From Deltaproteobacteria bacterium (GTDB taxonomy: Bacteria; Bdellovibrionota; Bdellovibrionia; Bdellovibrionales; JAMPXM01), in the NCBI GenBank assembly GCA_017302795.1, contig JAFLCB010000001.1, positions 124,001 to 188,000 on the forward strand: a stretch of 64,000 nt of DNA, written 5' to 3'. Below are positions 54,529 through 63,664 of the stretch, in pieces (position 1 is the first letter of the stretch; each line of letters opens with the position of its first letter). A program made the translations under genes and the position numbers. A model generated the notes under the pieces. That model did no database searches. It was not told the origin of the DNA and worked only from the letters and a program-made list of their open reading frames with translations.

Positions 54529-54901
54529 CTCACATTGTTACCCTACAAAGTGGCAAATCGCCTATGAAGAACGAATTCCGTATAGCGCATATACCAGCAG
54601 GCAATGTGCCAGTGTCCAAAGCAGACGTAGGGTCCTAGAGCAGCTATTGGTAAAATTATTTCATGTTTAACAACTTTGGAGTGACGGAAGATGTCGGCTT
54701 CGATTGCGGGCGAGGAAGTTTCACTGCAGAGAGTGCGGTCGATATATCAACGGTCGATTGCTGTTACCGTCACTGGATGAAACTTTCATCGAAGAAAAAG
54801 ACCGATCTCGCGCGCGCGTGATCGGAATCGACGAAAAGTTTTTTACGAAAAAGCAAGCCTTCATTAATCTTGACTGAGACTGGGATTTTCTACTTCTTCG
54901 A
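54529..54901. other. 373-base intergenic stretch holding a transposase relic
   Basis: Contains only the ISL3-type fragment described separately (54663-54879). Bases 54529-54660 show no ORF or clear hairpin. Confidence 0.5.
54663..54879 (+). pseudogene. ISL3-family transposase fragment
   Basis: ATG 54663 opens a 50-codon frame ending at TGA 54819; a second frame then reads RVIGIDEKFFTKKQAFINLD and stops. GIDE followed by Lys and then an aromatic-rich strand to Asp resembles the first catalytic Asp region of ISL3 (IS204/IS1001/IS1165) transposases, and the upstream cysteines and CCYRHW recall its N-terminal zinc-finger/helix-turn-helix. No inverted repeats or full-length transposase remain. 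Read as a decayed relic; the assignment is tentative. Confidence 0.4.
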
Positions 54902-56938
54902 TTAGTAGCCGCGGAAGTTGCGGGGCTCTTCCTCGCTCGTCCATTGGCGAATCTGCGACATAATTTCATCTTGGTAAGTGTAGGCCGTCGCCCCGACGCC
55001 TGCCGCTGCGGCACCGCCAGCTGTGCTTAAGATGATCTTTCGATTCTTATCTTTGATCGATTTTAAATGCGCCAATTGCGGTTCATGATTCGGGAGAGTG
55101 AATTCTATCTCTAGCGATGGCACGGCCCGGCTAATCTGTTCTTTCAGATGAACAATACGGTTAATCATATGGTCGTACCGAACCAGCATCGATTGGTTGC
55201 GATCTTTAAAGTCATTTTCTCGGTCTTGCTCCCACCGAGTGCGGATAGAACCAGAATCCGAGGAAAGGTAACTCGCAAGTTTTCCCCGGCTCTGGCGAAG
55301 CGAATTTTCTTCTTTATCAAGGACGCCGACAAGCTTTGCGGTTTCACCCGGTGTTTTCTTTGCCGCCTTATAGGTGTCATTGGTTATGCCATCGACCAGA
55401 CTGGTCACACTTGCAATTTGACCTCGGTGGCTGTTTTCGACGGCTCGAGCTTTTTCCGCTTGCCCGACGATCCAGTCAACTTGACTCTTGTCATAGCTGG
55501 CGATTGAGGGTGAACCGTTTGATGCAGAAACGGCATACATACCCCGCGTTTGTGCCGCCGGAAGTGGTGGAAGATCGTCTATGTGATCACCTGGCTGAAC
55601 GCCACCAACAAGTACTTCTTCGTACCGAGCGCGAAGGCGATCGGGACGACTCATTGAGTAGTCTCTTGAATAGTAGTCGATGTAGTCTTCCTGCTCAGTA
55701 TAGTATTCGGTTGAGCCATTTGAATTCTGTCGCGACTTTGTAACAGTACGAGTTTTTGGCTCTGCATATTGGACTGTCACCGTCCATTCGGTCTGAACAT
55801 CGTATTCAGATTTTGCTGGTGAACGTTGCTCGGTGATGCCAAGGTAAGACGCGCGACGTTCGGGCGTTTCGCGGCGATATTGCGGATTGCGAATCTGCAA
55901 ATGAACATCGTGCTTCTCGGTTACGGGCATTCCCGTTGTTTCCTTGTTTTTGCGATTCCAAGCACCTCCGATGACGCGATCGATAGTGTCCATCTCGCCT
56001 TCCGCAGATAAGTTGAGCTCTGCTTCATTTTGCTTGGCGCCCAAGGCTTTGGCGCGCTTTGCCAAATCGCGAATTCGAATGTCAGCTCGCGGAATCGGAC
56101 TATTGGCTGCGATTTCGCGACCATAAAGCTGACTGATCATGCCGCGTACTTCACTCAGATCGGCGGCGGTACCCGAAGCGAGATTCTGAAGTTCTTTGAT
56201 CTCGGGATTCGATAGCTCCAGTGACTGAGTGTATTTTGGCAGAGCTTCAAGCGCCGGCTGATCGGTGAGGTACATCTTCTGGAGCTGGCGCCGAAAGGAA
56301 TCATTGACCTCGATAATGGCCCTAACTTTGTCGTAATGCGGCGAGAAAAAACGCACAACAGGGTCGTACCACTTCGAGTTCGGGTACTTCGCATTTTTAT
56401 CGTGTTCAGTAATGGCTCGCAGTAGAACTTCCACGTCGGTTCTGCCGAGTGCCTTTTCGCTAAGTTGCGCCGCATAGGCTGGGTCACCTGAATAGCCAAG
56501 TTTCGCATCGTGGACTTGCATAGCCTGGCGAATCGCAAAACCGCGATCGGCTACATTACCAAAGAAGGGTTCCGTGCCGAGTTCGTCGATCATATGCTTA
56601 AGTTCGTCGAGCATTTTATCCTCTTTAGGAGTGGCTTTGAGGATTCCAGACTTGACGTTAAAATAGAAATTAATGAATTCTTCTTTCGTCCTGCCAGAAA
56701 AAATTTTTTCGAGGGCTTCATTCGGCGTCGCTTCAATCGCGACACGAGCGCGTCCCCAATAAAAGAAATCGGTTTCTTTTTGCAGGGCGGCCATCACCTT
56801 TTCCGAGTGCGCGAATAACTTCTGATAGATGACAGCGCAATCGAGCGGCTCTTTCGCGCTGGCCACGATCACAAAGACGCATGCCAACGAAAACACGAAT
56901 GCGACAATCGATGAATTTAAAACGAAACGATTTCTCAT
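54902..56938 (-). CDS. Large exported protein of unknown function
   Basis: 678 residues from ATG 56938; the open frame continues to 57010, where it overlaps the upstream gene, but the signal peptide (RNRFVLNSSIVAFVFSLACVF) begins at 56938. Residues about 35-250 are helical and charged; the middle has acidic/Tyr-rich stretches (STEYYTEQEDYIDYYSRDYS) and a QNSNGS linker; a C-terminal Ala/Gly helix (STAGGAAAAGVGATAYTY) may insert into a membrane, followed by a short acidic tail. No family recognised. It is co-transcribed with the zincin-like gene. Confidence 0.7.
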   Translation of the reverse strand: MRNRFVLNSSIVAFVFSLACVFVIVASAKEPLDCAVIYQKLFAHSEKVMAALQKETDFFYWGRARVAIEATPNEALEKIFSGRTKEEFINFYFNVKSGILKATPKEDKMLDELKHMIDELGTEPFFGNVADRGFAIRQAMQVHDAKLGYSGDPAYAAQLSEKALGRTDVEVLLRAITEHDKNAKYPNSKWYDPVVRFFSPHYDKVRAIIEVNDSFRRQLQKMYLTDQPALEALPKYTQSLELSNPEIKELQNLASGTAADLSEVRGMISQLYGREIAANSPIPRADIRIRDLAKRAKALGAKQNEAELNLSAEGEMDTIDRVIGGAWNRKNKETTGMPVTEKHDVHLQIRNPQYRRETPERRASYLGITEQRSPAKSEYDVQTEWTVTVQYAEPKTRTVTKSRQNSNGSTEYYTEQEDYIDYYSRDYSMSRPDRLRARYEEVLVGGVQPGDHIDDLPPLPAAQTRGMYAVSASNGSPSIASYDKSQVDWIVGQAEKARAVENSHRGQIASVTSLVDGITNDTYKAAKKTPGETAKLVGVLDKEENSLRQSRGKLASYLSSDSGSIRTRWEQDRENDFKDRNQSMLVRYDHMINRIVHLKEQISRAVPSLEIEFTLPNHEPQLAHLKSIKDKNRKIILSTAGGAAAAGVGATAYTYQDEIMSQIRQWTSEEEPRNFRGY

Positions 56939-57006
56939 CACTCTCGTTATCGGAAATAGGAGGAATGAATTGAGCCGACCAAAGTCCTGAATCGCCCGGA
57001 CTGTTT

Positions 57007-57735
57007 TCAATCGTAGCGAAGAATTTGACGAACACGGCTCTCAAGTTCGTCACGGATAAGGCGGTAAGCGTCAATTTGTTCTTTCAGTGCGGCATCCTGA
57101 CAAACGGTCAAATTCCAGATTATTGGGTTGCCCTTTGCATCTAAGGGACGAACTCCACGCCATTTTGTGCCGATTTCTTCAACGACCTGAGCGATTTTCA
57201 GCTTTTGCACTTCAAGGGCTTTCAGATCGACGCGAGGATAGTCGTCCATAAATCCTCCGACGGCACCGCTGATAGAATCAAAGTCTGGAAAATCTGGTCG
57301 TATCAAGTTCCAGATTCGAATTTCTTTTAAACTGTCTTCCTCATCGAATTCGCGAGACGGCACGGCAGGAAGCCCCAGACTCCGTTTGGTATCGTCATTG
57401 GCCATGACCTCGATCATCGCTCCGAAATCTCGCGGTTCACCACTCGGTCCGGTACATTGAACACCTGCTGCGGCGAGAAACGATTTTGTGTTCTGCACTC
57501 CTTCCAGAAGACTTTGAATTCGCTCTTCGCCGAAGACACGTTTCTTGAGTGCTTCTAGCACTTTCATACGGGTGACCGCAGGACTTTGAATGGCTGCTTC
57601 GACCACGTACGACGACACGTAATACTTCTGCAAGTACTCTGCATCTCGTTCATCTAAACCGAGCAGATGAGCCGTCTCATGCACGAGCAGCCCATTCACT
57701 TCGAGAGGAAGCTCTCTTGGCGTCAATCGCCTCAA
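57007..57735 (-). pseudogene. N-terminally truncated zincin-like protein
   Basis: 242 residues from TTG 57735. An HExxH motif (His19-Glu-Thr-Ala-His23) is followed by LLGLDE, similar to zinc peptidases, and then about 200 helical/charged residues. HExxH so close to the N-terminus, with no signal peptide and only an ATT/TTG-initiated open frame upstream to a TAG, suggests that an N-terminal export and propeptide part has been lost. The 3' end overlaps the next gene's open frame. It could still be an active cytoplasmic protein, hence the caution. Confidence 0.55.
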
Positions 57736-57758
57736 GCGAGAGAGCGAAAGGCAAATGA

Positions 57759-57917
57759 TTGAAGGAATATAATCTTAAGAAACTAAAGAAGCGTCCTGGC
57801 CCGGTAAAAGTCGTCGCCGACGCCGCGAAGATTGCCATCAGTATTCGGCTTGATAGCGGAGAGCTCGTTGATCGGACGTCTCCAGATCTGAAAAAACTTT
57901 TGAAGAACGTTGTATAA
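57759..57917 (+). CDS. 52-residue CopG/BrnA-like small protein
   Basis: TTG 57759 behind AAAGG. The product pattern, EYNLKKLKKRPGPVK then IAISIRLDSGELVD then KKLLKNVV, resembles short ribbon-helix-helix antitoxins (an initial Y-[DN]-L/F-x-K segment, then I-x-I-R-L-D). No toxin ORF is beside it, so it may be a relic or an orphan antitoxin. Divergent from the truncated zincin gene, 23 bases apart. Confidence 0.45.
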   Translation: MKEYNLKKLKKRPGPVKVVADAAKIAISIRLDSGELVDRTSPDLKKLLKNVV

Positions 57918-57948
57918 GAATAAGCCCTTGAAAGTTCAGATCGAAATT

Positions 57949-58025
57949 TGGTAGGGGCTGAGGGACTCGAACCCCCGATCCGCCGGTTATGAGCCGGCTG
58001 CTTTAACCAGCTAAGCTAAACCCCC
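57949..58025 (-). tRNA. tRNA with CAT anticodon (elongator Met or Ile2)
   Basis: 77 nt including an encoded CCA. Acceptor GGGGGTT pairs with AGCCCCT, the first pair being G-U. Anticodon loop CTCATAA on a GCCGG/CCGGC stem; T-arm GGGGGTTCGAGTCCCTC. G1-U72 and the lack of three G-C pairs next to the loop exclude an initiator. Whether it carries Met or, after lysidine modification, Ile cannot be settled by eye. Confidence 0.9.
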
Positions 58026-58040
58026 AAAGCTGACCAACAG

Positions 58041-58069
58041 ATAAAACCAATTCTCGGACTCAGAGGCAA
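58041..58069 (-). promoter_or_regulatory. tRNA promoter
   Basis: On the minus strand TTGCCT - 17 bases - TTTTAT, ending about 15 bases before the tRNA 5' end. Confidence 0.5.
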
Positions 58070-58111
58070 GCAACTCCGAATCAAAATGCGACCTCACCAC
58101 CTGCCAAGAAT

Positions 58112-58141
58112 AAAAAGAGCCGGCTAGGTGCCAGCTCTTTT
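58112..58141. terminator. rpoD terminator (probably bidirectional)
   Basis: AAAAGAGC / GCTCTTTT outer stem with an inner GGC/GCC pairing, flanked by A and T runs on both sides; lies about 65 bases after the rpoD stop. Confidence 0.85.
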
Positions 58142-58207
58142 CGCAAACTCTGATCGCAATTCACCGAACCACCAAAATCGGGGGTGGGTCGGACGATAAC
58201 CGGGCGA

Positions 58208-60061
58208 TTAGTTCTGTCCGTTACCTGAATCCATGAAGGTCTTCAGTTTTCCAGAACGCGAAGGATGACGAAGCTTGCGCAGTGCCTTGGCTTCAATCTG
58301 ACGAATACGTTCACGCGTAACGTTGAAATCTTGTCCAACCTCTTCCAGCGTGTGATCGCTTTCTTCGCCGATCCCGAAACGCATACGAAGAACTTTTTCT
58401 TCCCGCTGCGTAAGAGTCGCTAGAACTCGGCGCGTTTGTTCGGCCAAGTTCAAGTTCACGATCGCTTCTGCAGGGTTGATCACTTTCGTATCCGGCAAGA
58501 AATCGCCCAAGTGCGAATCTTCTTCTTCACCCACTGGGGTTTCCAAAGAGATCGGCTCTTTTGCGATCTTCAAAACCTTGCGGACTTTATCCACAGGCAT
58601 ATCCATTTTCTCTGCGATCTCTTCTGGATTTGGCTCGCGGCCAAGTTCCTGAACCAGGTAGCGCGACGTGCGCACTAGCTTGTTGATCGTTTCGATCATG
58701 TGCACCGGAATACGAATGGTTCGAGCTTGGTCGGCAATCGCGCGCGTGATGGCCTGACGGATCCACCATGTTGCGTACGTCGAGAACTTGTATCCACGAC
58801 GGTATTCGAATTTATCGACGGCCTTCATCAAACCGATGTTTCCTTCTTGAATCAGATCCAAGAACTGAAGGCCACGGTTTGTGTACTTCTTCGCGATAGA
58901 AACAACGAGGCGCAAGTTCGCTTCTACGAGCTCCGCTTTCGCTGCATCCGCCTCACGTTCACCTTTCCAGATGGCCGTGTAGGTATCGCGGATCCAGTTG
59001 AAGTTCATTTCTGTTTCAGTGTGAAGACGCTTCATGCGCGCGTCCGCATCGATCGCCTGCATGTAGTACTGGCGGAAACGCTGGAACGTCAGTCCCGTAT
59101 CGCGCGTCATCTTCGTCAATTCTTTGTCGTTCGATTCAACCAGCTTGTAACGCGCACCTAATTGCTCGAGGTCATTCGTGAAAGTCTTCTGTGTGCCTTC
59201 GCGAATACGACGACGCAATGTCGTCATTCGATTCAAAAGGTTTTTGAATTTGATGACGATGCGATTAATCGTTTTTCGGTTGAAGTTGATCGACTCGAAG
59301 TGTGCCATGACTTCCGCGTTAGCAACGGTCAGCTCTTTTTCAGCTTCGGTTTTCGTCTTTGGACTCAAGTTTTCTATTCGTAAAGTAGCAAAACTTTTCG
59401 CAGCTTTTGTTTGATACTTTTTTACTTCGTCGATTAACGAATGTACTTTTTCGATGTACTCCTGCTCGTCGTACTGAGTTTCCTCATCCTCGAGACCGCG
59501 GAAGATCGCTTTAACTTTGATTCGACCTTGATCAAGGCGAACTCCAAGTTGAATGATTTCGGTCGTTCCAATTGGCGACAAAAGAATTGCGCGAACGATT
59601 TCTCGTTCACCCTTTTCAATTCGGCGAGCAATTTCAACTTCACCTTCGCGAGTAAGAAGCGAAACGCTTCCCATCTTACGCAGATAAAGCCGAACAGGGT
59701 CATTGCCCTTCATGTCCTCGTCTTCAGCTTTTTCTTCGTCTTCGTCTTCTTCCTCTTGCTCCGCATCCGGATCCGCAAGGAAAGCCTGGCCTTCTTCATC
59801 GCCATCTTTTTTCTGGCTTGGCTCCGTGATGATCACGCCCGCCGAATCAAGTGCCGACATGAACGTATCCATGACTGAGGCATCATTGATTTCGGGCGGC
59901 ATGAGATCGTTGATCTCTTCGACCGTGATAAAGCCTTTCTCACGGCTCATACGAACAAAGCGGTCGATCTCGTCTTTGATCAGATTGTTTTGGTCATCCA
60001 CCGACAGAACTTTTGGTTCGTCAGATCGGCCCGTTGATTTCGTCTCGTTCTTACCTGCCAT
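58208..60061 (-). CDS. rpoD: Primary RNA polymerase sigma-70 factor
   Basis: 617 residues from ATG 60061 behind GGAGG; the frame continues to 60151 but overlaps dnaG. Region 1.1-like N-terminus, an acidic stretch ([17 protein letters not shown]), region 1.2 ([12 protein letters not shown]), region 2 ([48 protein letters not shown]), region 3 and region 4.2 ([20 protein letters not shown]). Housekeeping sigma factor. Third gene of the conserved macromolecular synthesis operon here led by the YqeY-like gene. Confidence 0.97.
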   Translation of the reverse strand: MAGKNETKSTGRSDEPKVLSVDDQNNLIKDEIDRFVRMSREKGFITVEEINDLMPPEINDASVMDTFMSALDSAGVIITEPSQKKDGDEEGQAFLADPDAEQEEEDEDEEKAEDEDMKGNDPVRLYLRKMGSVSLLTREGEVEIARRIEKGEREIVRAILLSPIGTTEIIQLGVRLDQGRIKVKAIFRGLEDEETQYDEQEYIEKVHSLIDEVKKYQTKAAKSFATLRIENLSPKTKTEAEKELTVANAEVMAHFESINFNRKTINRIVIKFKNLLNRMTTLRRRIREGTQKTFTNDLEQLGARYKLVESNDKELTKMTRDTGLTFQRFRQYYMQAIDADARMKRLHTETEMNFNWIRDTYTAIWKGEREADAAKAELVEANLRLVVSIAKKYTNRGLQFLDLIQEGNIGLMKAVDKFEYRRGYKFSTYATWWIRQAITRAIADQARTIRIPVHMIETINKLVRTSRYLVQELGREPNPEEIAEKMDMPVDKVRKVLKIAKEPISLETPVGEEEDSHLGDFLPDTKVINPAEAIVNLNLAEQTRRVLATLTQREEKVLRMRFGIGEESDHTLEEVGQDFNVTRERIRQIEAKALRKLRHPSRSGKLKTFMDSGNGQN

Positions 60062-60116
60062 TCGGCCTCCGAACACGCTTTGCTTATTTACCAACAAATT
60101 AGAATTTTCGATCGAG

Positions 60117-62153
60117 CTATTCTCGGTCAAACATTCGCCTTTCGTTTTCAATTTCGCGAAGCTCTCGCTGTATGGTCATATATTTTTCCATTAAATTCTG
60201 GCTCTGTTCGCCAGTTCCCTTTTCGCGCAGCTCAAGACTGACGCGATGAAGGTCTGCTAGTTTGCGACGGCGTTGAATTGCATTCAGTATTTTCGCCATC
60301 TGCCTTCTATCACCTTCCGCCGACGAGTCACTGATCGTGGCAATTCCAACTGCATCCGACAATCCTTTCGACAGAATTTCCGGTTGCGCGACACTTCCCA
60401 TGAGAGAAGCAGCTAAGGTAGCAAATGCATCGGGCTGATGTCCATACTTCCTAAGCGCAATACCTGCTAGTTTTCTCGCTCCCTCATGTTCGAAAAGATA
60501 GGCGATCGGGTGATCTTCTTTCGAAGCGCCAGAACTGAACCATTCTTTCGATGCTTCACTCAGGTCTCGAATAAGGAACTGACTTTGCAGGAGAAGGCCA
60601 AGCGCCACGATTTCTTCGCGTGAAATACCCTCTAGATCGATTCTCTTGTAGCTAGCGACCTGCGCGGCATCGCCAGACTCGCTATCGAAACCCTCGGTCA
60701 CACTGCCATCACCGGCAACTTCATTTTCTGTGCCGCTTGGCCCAGTTGGTGCATGGCCAGAAAAACCGACCGACGAACCTGCTCCGCTAGTCGAAGAAAT
60801 AATTTTTGGAGTATATTCTCTCGACTGCATTGCAGAAATTTTTCCCGTGATAGTTTTTCGCACCCAAGCGGAATCGACATCTAGAAACCTCGCCATTTCC
60901 TCAATGAAGAGGTCCGCCATAGGAGAATTCAGCATTGCCGGCCCAGCCGGCGCCAACGCCGAGGCCGCTTGCTCGACCACCGCGAGGCGGTCTGCGGAAG
61001 TAGCTCGGTAACCCGACATCCAATGACGCGTCAGGAGGAGAGTGAATAAGTCTCCCGCCTTGTCCATCTGCTCCTTTAGCGCTTCCACACCATGCTCACG
61101 AATAAAATCATCTGGGTCTTTGCCGTCCGGTAAAATGAGCCCGCGTGGGCGAATATCTGCCGCCAGCAAGGAAGGAAGACTTCGTTCTGCACCTTGAATC
61201 CCTGCGCGATCTCCGTCGAGCAACATCAATACATTGGGCGTCATCCGCCGAATCAGCTTTCCATGATCAGGAGTAAACGCCGTTCCCAAAATGGCCGCGA
61301 CATTTTTAAGTCCTGCGCCATAAAGCGCGACCGCGTCCATGTAACCCTCAACAATTACTGCTTCATCTTGCGAGCGAATGTACCGCGCAGTGACATCAAG
61401 CCCGTAAAGTACTCGGCCTTTGTGAAAAACTGGGGTCTCGGGCGAATTCAAATATTTCGGCTCGTCGTCGCCCAGGACGCGACCGCCAAAACCCAAAACA
61501 TCGCCGGAAGTCGAAACAATCGGGAACATCAGTCGGCCCCGAAAAAGATCAAAGTGCGATTCCCCGCCGGTACGCGAAGATTTTTTAACCAGGCCGGCCT
61601 TTTCGCCGACTTCCATGGGAATTCGGCGAGCCCGCATCGCGCGGACAAGGCCCTGCCAGTCGTCTGGCGAATATCCAATTTTAAAGGTCTCTAGGATCTC
61701 TGCCGTAAGCCCTCGCTTCTCGGCATAGACACGTATGGGACTGGTTGCGGGAAGTTTTTTAAATGATTCCTCAAAAAAAGAGGCCGCCAGACGGTTGGTC
61801 GCAAGCACATTCTCTCGAAGCTCGCGAAAGCTTTTCTCTCTCGGATCTTCGTCTCGCTCGGGCAAAGCGATGTTCGCCCGACGAGCCAGAAACTCGATAC
61901 TTTCAGGAAATGAATAACCATTGAAAACCTGAAGAAACGTAAAAATGTTTCCGGACTTCTTGCAGCCGAAACAATTGTAGAGCTGCTTATCTTCGCTCAC
62001 GGAAAAGCTTGCTGTCTTGTCATTGTGGTCAGGAAATGGGCATCGGCCCATAAAGTTAGACCCCGCCGACCGCAATTGGGTGTAAGGCGCAATTACGTCG
62101 ACGATGTTGTTCGCTTCGCGAACTTTATCTACGAAGTCCGGATTAAATCTCAC
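60117..62153 (-). CDS. dnaG: DNA primase
   Basis: 678 residues. N-terminal zinc ribbon with Cys38, His43, Cys61 and Cys64 (CPFPDH...CFGC), RNA-polymerase core with VEGYMDA (TOPRIM Glu) and [10 protein letters not shown] (DxD), and a C-terminal helicase-binding region. It starts within the stop of the YqeY-like gene (ATGA) and lies 55 bases before rpoD. Makes RNA primers at the replication fork. Confidence 0.97.
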   Translation of the reverse strand: MRFNPDFVDKVREANNIVDVIAPYTQLRSAGSNFMGRCPFPDHNDKTASFSVSEDKQLYNCFGCKKSGNIFTFLQVFNGYSFPESIEFLARRANIALPERDEDPREKSFRELRENVLATNRLAASFFEESFKKLPATSPIRVYAEKRGLTAEILETFKIGYSPDDWQGLVRAMRARRIPMEVGEKAGLVKKSSRTGGESHFDLFRGRLMFPIVSTSGDVLGFGGRVLGDDEPKYLNSPETPVFHKGRVLYGLDVTARYIRSQDEAVIVEGYMDAVALYGAGLKNVAAILGTAFTPDHGKLIRRMTPNVLMLLDGDRAGIQGAERSLPSLLAADIRPRGLILPDGKDPDDFIREHGVEALKEQMDKAGDLFTLLLTRHWMSGYRATSADRLAVVEQAASALAPAGPAMLNSPMADLFIEEMARFLDVDSAWVRKTITGKISAMQSREYTPKIISSTSGAGSSVGFSGHAPTGPSGTENEVAGDGSVTEGFDSESGDAAQVASYKRIDLEGISREEIVALGLLLQSQFLIRDLSEASKEWFSSGASKEDHPIAYLFEHEGARKLAGIALRKYGHQPDAFATLAASLMGSVAQPEILSKGLSDAVGIATISDSSAEGDRRQMAKILNAIQRRRKLADLHRVSLELREKGTGEQSQNLMEKYMTIQRELREIENERRMFDRE

Positions 62154-62599
62154 TTCGCTAATTTGGCTTTCACAAGCTCACTTACGAGTTTGTTGTCCGC
62201 CGTGCCGGAGGTTCGCGCCTGGACTTCTTTCATCACCGCGCCCATGTCTTTAACCGACGATGCGCCGGTCGACGCAATCACTTCCGTCACGACCTTTTCC
62301 ACCTGTTCCCTCGACAGCTGCGCGGGAAGATAAGTTTCCAAAAGCTTCAGTTCTGCCGACTCTGCATCGACCAGATCTTGACGATTAGCGGCCGCGTACT
62401 GTTCGATCGATTCGCGTCGTTGCTTGGCTAATTTTTTTAGGACGGCAATATGTTCGTCTTCGGACATCGGTTCAGGACGAAGTTCAATTTCACGGTTTTT
62501 AAATGCCGATTGAACCATGCGAAGAGCATTGAGCTTCGCCATGTTTTTTGCGCGCATTGATTCTTTGATGTCGTTGCTGATTTGATCTCGAATTCCCAT
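62150..62599 (-). CDS. GatB/YqeY domain protein
   Basis: 149 residues from the last of several in-frame ATGs, with GGAG spaced six bases away. Helical; matches the C-terminal tRNA-binding domain of GatB: KNMAKLNALRMVQSAFKNREIEL, LETYLPAQLSREQVE, DMGAVMKEV. Function unproven in general; possibly tRNA handling. Between rpsU and dnaG, as in many proteobacteria. Confidence 0.92.
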   Translation of the reverse strand: MGIRDQISNDIKESMRAKNMAKLNALRMVQSAFKNREIELRPEPMSEDEHIAVLKKLAKQRRESIEQYAAANRQDLVDAESAELKLLETYLPAQLSREQVEKVVTEVIASTGASSVKDMGAVMKEVQARTSGTADNKLVSELVKAKLAK

Positions 62600-62653
62600 C
62601 ATCATCTCCATTGTCTTTAGACAGTCCCTTCGTCGTTCAAAGGGACTAAAACA

Positions 62654-62682
62654 AAAAAGAGCCGGTTGAGCCGGCTCTTTTT
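62654..62682 (-). terminator. rpsU terminator
   Basis: Perfect 12-bp stem AAAAAGAGCCGG / CCGGCTCTTTTT with 5-base loop; a T-rich run follows on the minus strand. It lies between rpsU and the YqeY-like gene, so it probably sets the rpsU-to-operon ratio by partial readthrough. Confidence 0.9.
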
Positions 62683-62715
62683 ATCTCGATTGATTTCGAT
62701 CACCGAAGAATCGAA

Positions 62716-62913
62716 TTAATCGTTATGTTTCTTCGATTTTTTGAGAAGCCGTTTGCGAGCCGAGATCGACTTCTTTTTAAGTCGTACGCTTGGCTTTTCA
62801 AAGTGTTCACGCTTCTTCACTTCAGACAGGATGCCAGCTTTTTCGCACGACTTTTTGAATCGACGAAATGCCGCTTCGAAACTTTCGTTATCTCGAAGTT
62901 TAACCAATGCCAT
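62716..62913 (-). CDS. rpsU: 30S ribosomal protein S21
   Basis: 65 residues beginning [19 protein letters not shown], then [23 protein letters not shown] and a Lys/Arg-rich tail. Binds the 16S rRNA 3' region and helps initiation. The start at 62913 is preferred to ATG-like codons slightly upstream. A hairpin (CGAGGG/CCCTCG at 62943-62957) stands 30 bases upstream and may regulate it. Confidence 0.95.
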   Translation of the reverse strand: MALVKLRDNESFEAAFRRFKKSCEKAGILSEVKKREHFEKPSVRLKKKSISARKRLLKKSKKHND

Positions 62914-63004
62914 ATAAATCACCCGCCCTTCAAAGCTTGCCGCGAGGGACCCCCTCGGGAAGCAGAATGTGAACTAAAGAATTGGCTAACATGGTAAAGT
63001 GACT

Positions 63005-63032
63005 ATGACAAAGCACTTTCTTGGACTATAGA
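63005..63032 (+). promoter_or_regulatory. tadA promoter candidate
   Basis: ATGACA - 16 bases - TATAGA, 40 bases before the tadA start. Confidence 0.5.
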
Positions 63033-63071
63033 CTTTCTTGACCGAAGCTAAGCGCTCGGTATTGCTGCATT

Positions 63072-63542
63072 ATGGCGGAACCTGTGGAAAATAACGATGA
63101 TCTACGATTCATGGCCCTTGCGCTGACTCTCGCCGAGGAAGCCGCGGCTCGCGGCGAGGTACCGGTCGCGGCCGTTATTGTTGAGAATGGAAACGTGGTC
63201 GCCACCTCTGCGAACGAAAAAGAGCGGGCGTTTGACCCCCTCGGTCATGCCGAGATTCGTGTGATTCAGGATGCGGCGGCCAAACTAGGCCGCTGGCGCC
63301 TTCTCGGATGCACACTTTACGTGACTCTCGAGCCGTGCGTGATGTGCGCCGGCGCGATCGTACAATCGCGTGTCGACCGGGTTGTTTACGGGGCAAAAGA
63401 CGCAAAAGCTGGTGCGGTCGAATCGCTCTACCAGATCCTTTCCGACACCCGTCTCAATCACCGACCCCAGGTTGAGACAGGGGTAATGGCCAAAGAATGT
63501 GGCGCCATTCTTTCAAGGTTTTTCGCCGAGAAGCGTAAATAG
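63072..63542 (+). CDS. tadA: tRNA-specific adenosine deaminase
   Basis: 156 residues. Zinc motif HAEIRVI plus PCVMCAGAI, with the substrate-binding YGAKDAKAGAV segment typical of TadA. Converts A34 to inosine in tRNA-Arg(ACG). Divergent from rpsU. The 6.6 kb deaminase belongs to a different subfamily. Confidence 0.93.
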   Translation: MAEPVENNDDLRFMALALTLAEEAAARGEVPVAAVIVENGNVVATSANEKERAFDPLGHAEIRVIQDAAAKLGRWRLLGCTLYVTLEPCVMCAGAIVQSRVDRVVYGAKDAKAGAVESLYQILSDTRLNHRPQVETGVMAKECGAILSRFFAEKRK

Positions 63543-63664
63543 CTCAGGGTTCAGCTCTGGCTGCCACAAAAATATGCACTTCCGATTGCGGAGAAAGGAC
63601 GCGCCGCGGTAAGAGTCATTGCGCCCGATCCCCTCAAACTATTTTAGACCAAAGGAATCGCCCA

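Noticed and set aside
59700-59780. Acidic run in rpoD as a frameshift artefact
   Set aside because: Acid-rich inserts between regions 1.1 and 1.2 are normal for primary sigma factors, and the frame is unbroken.
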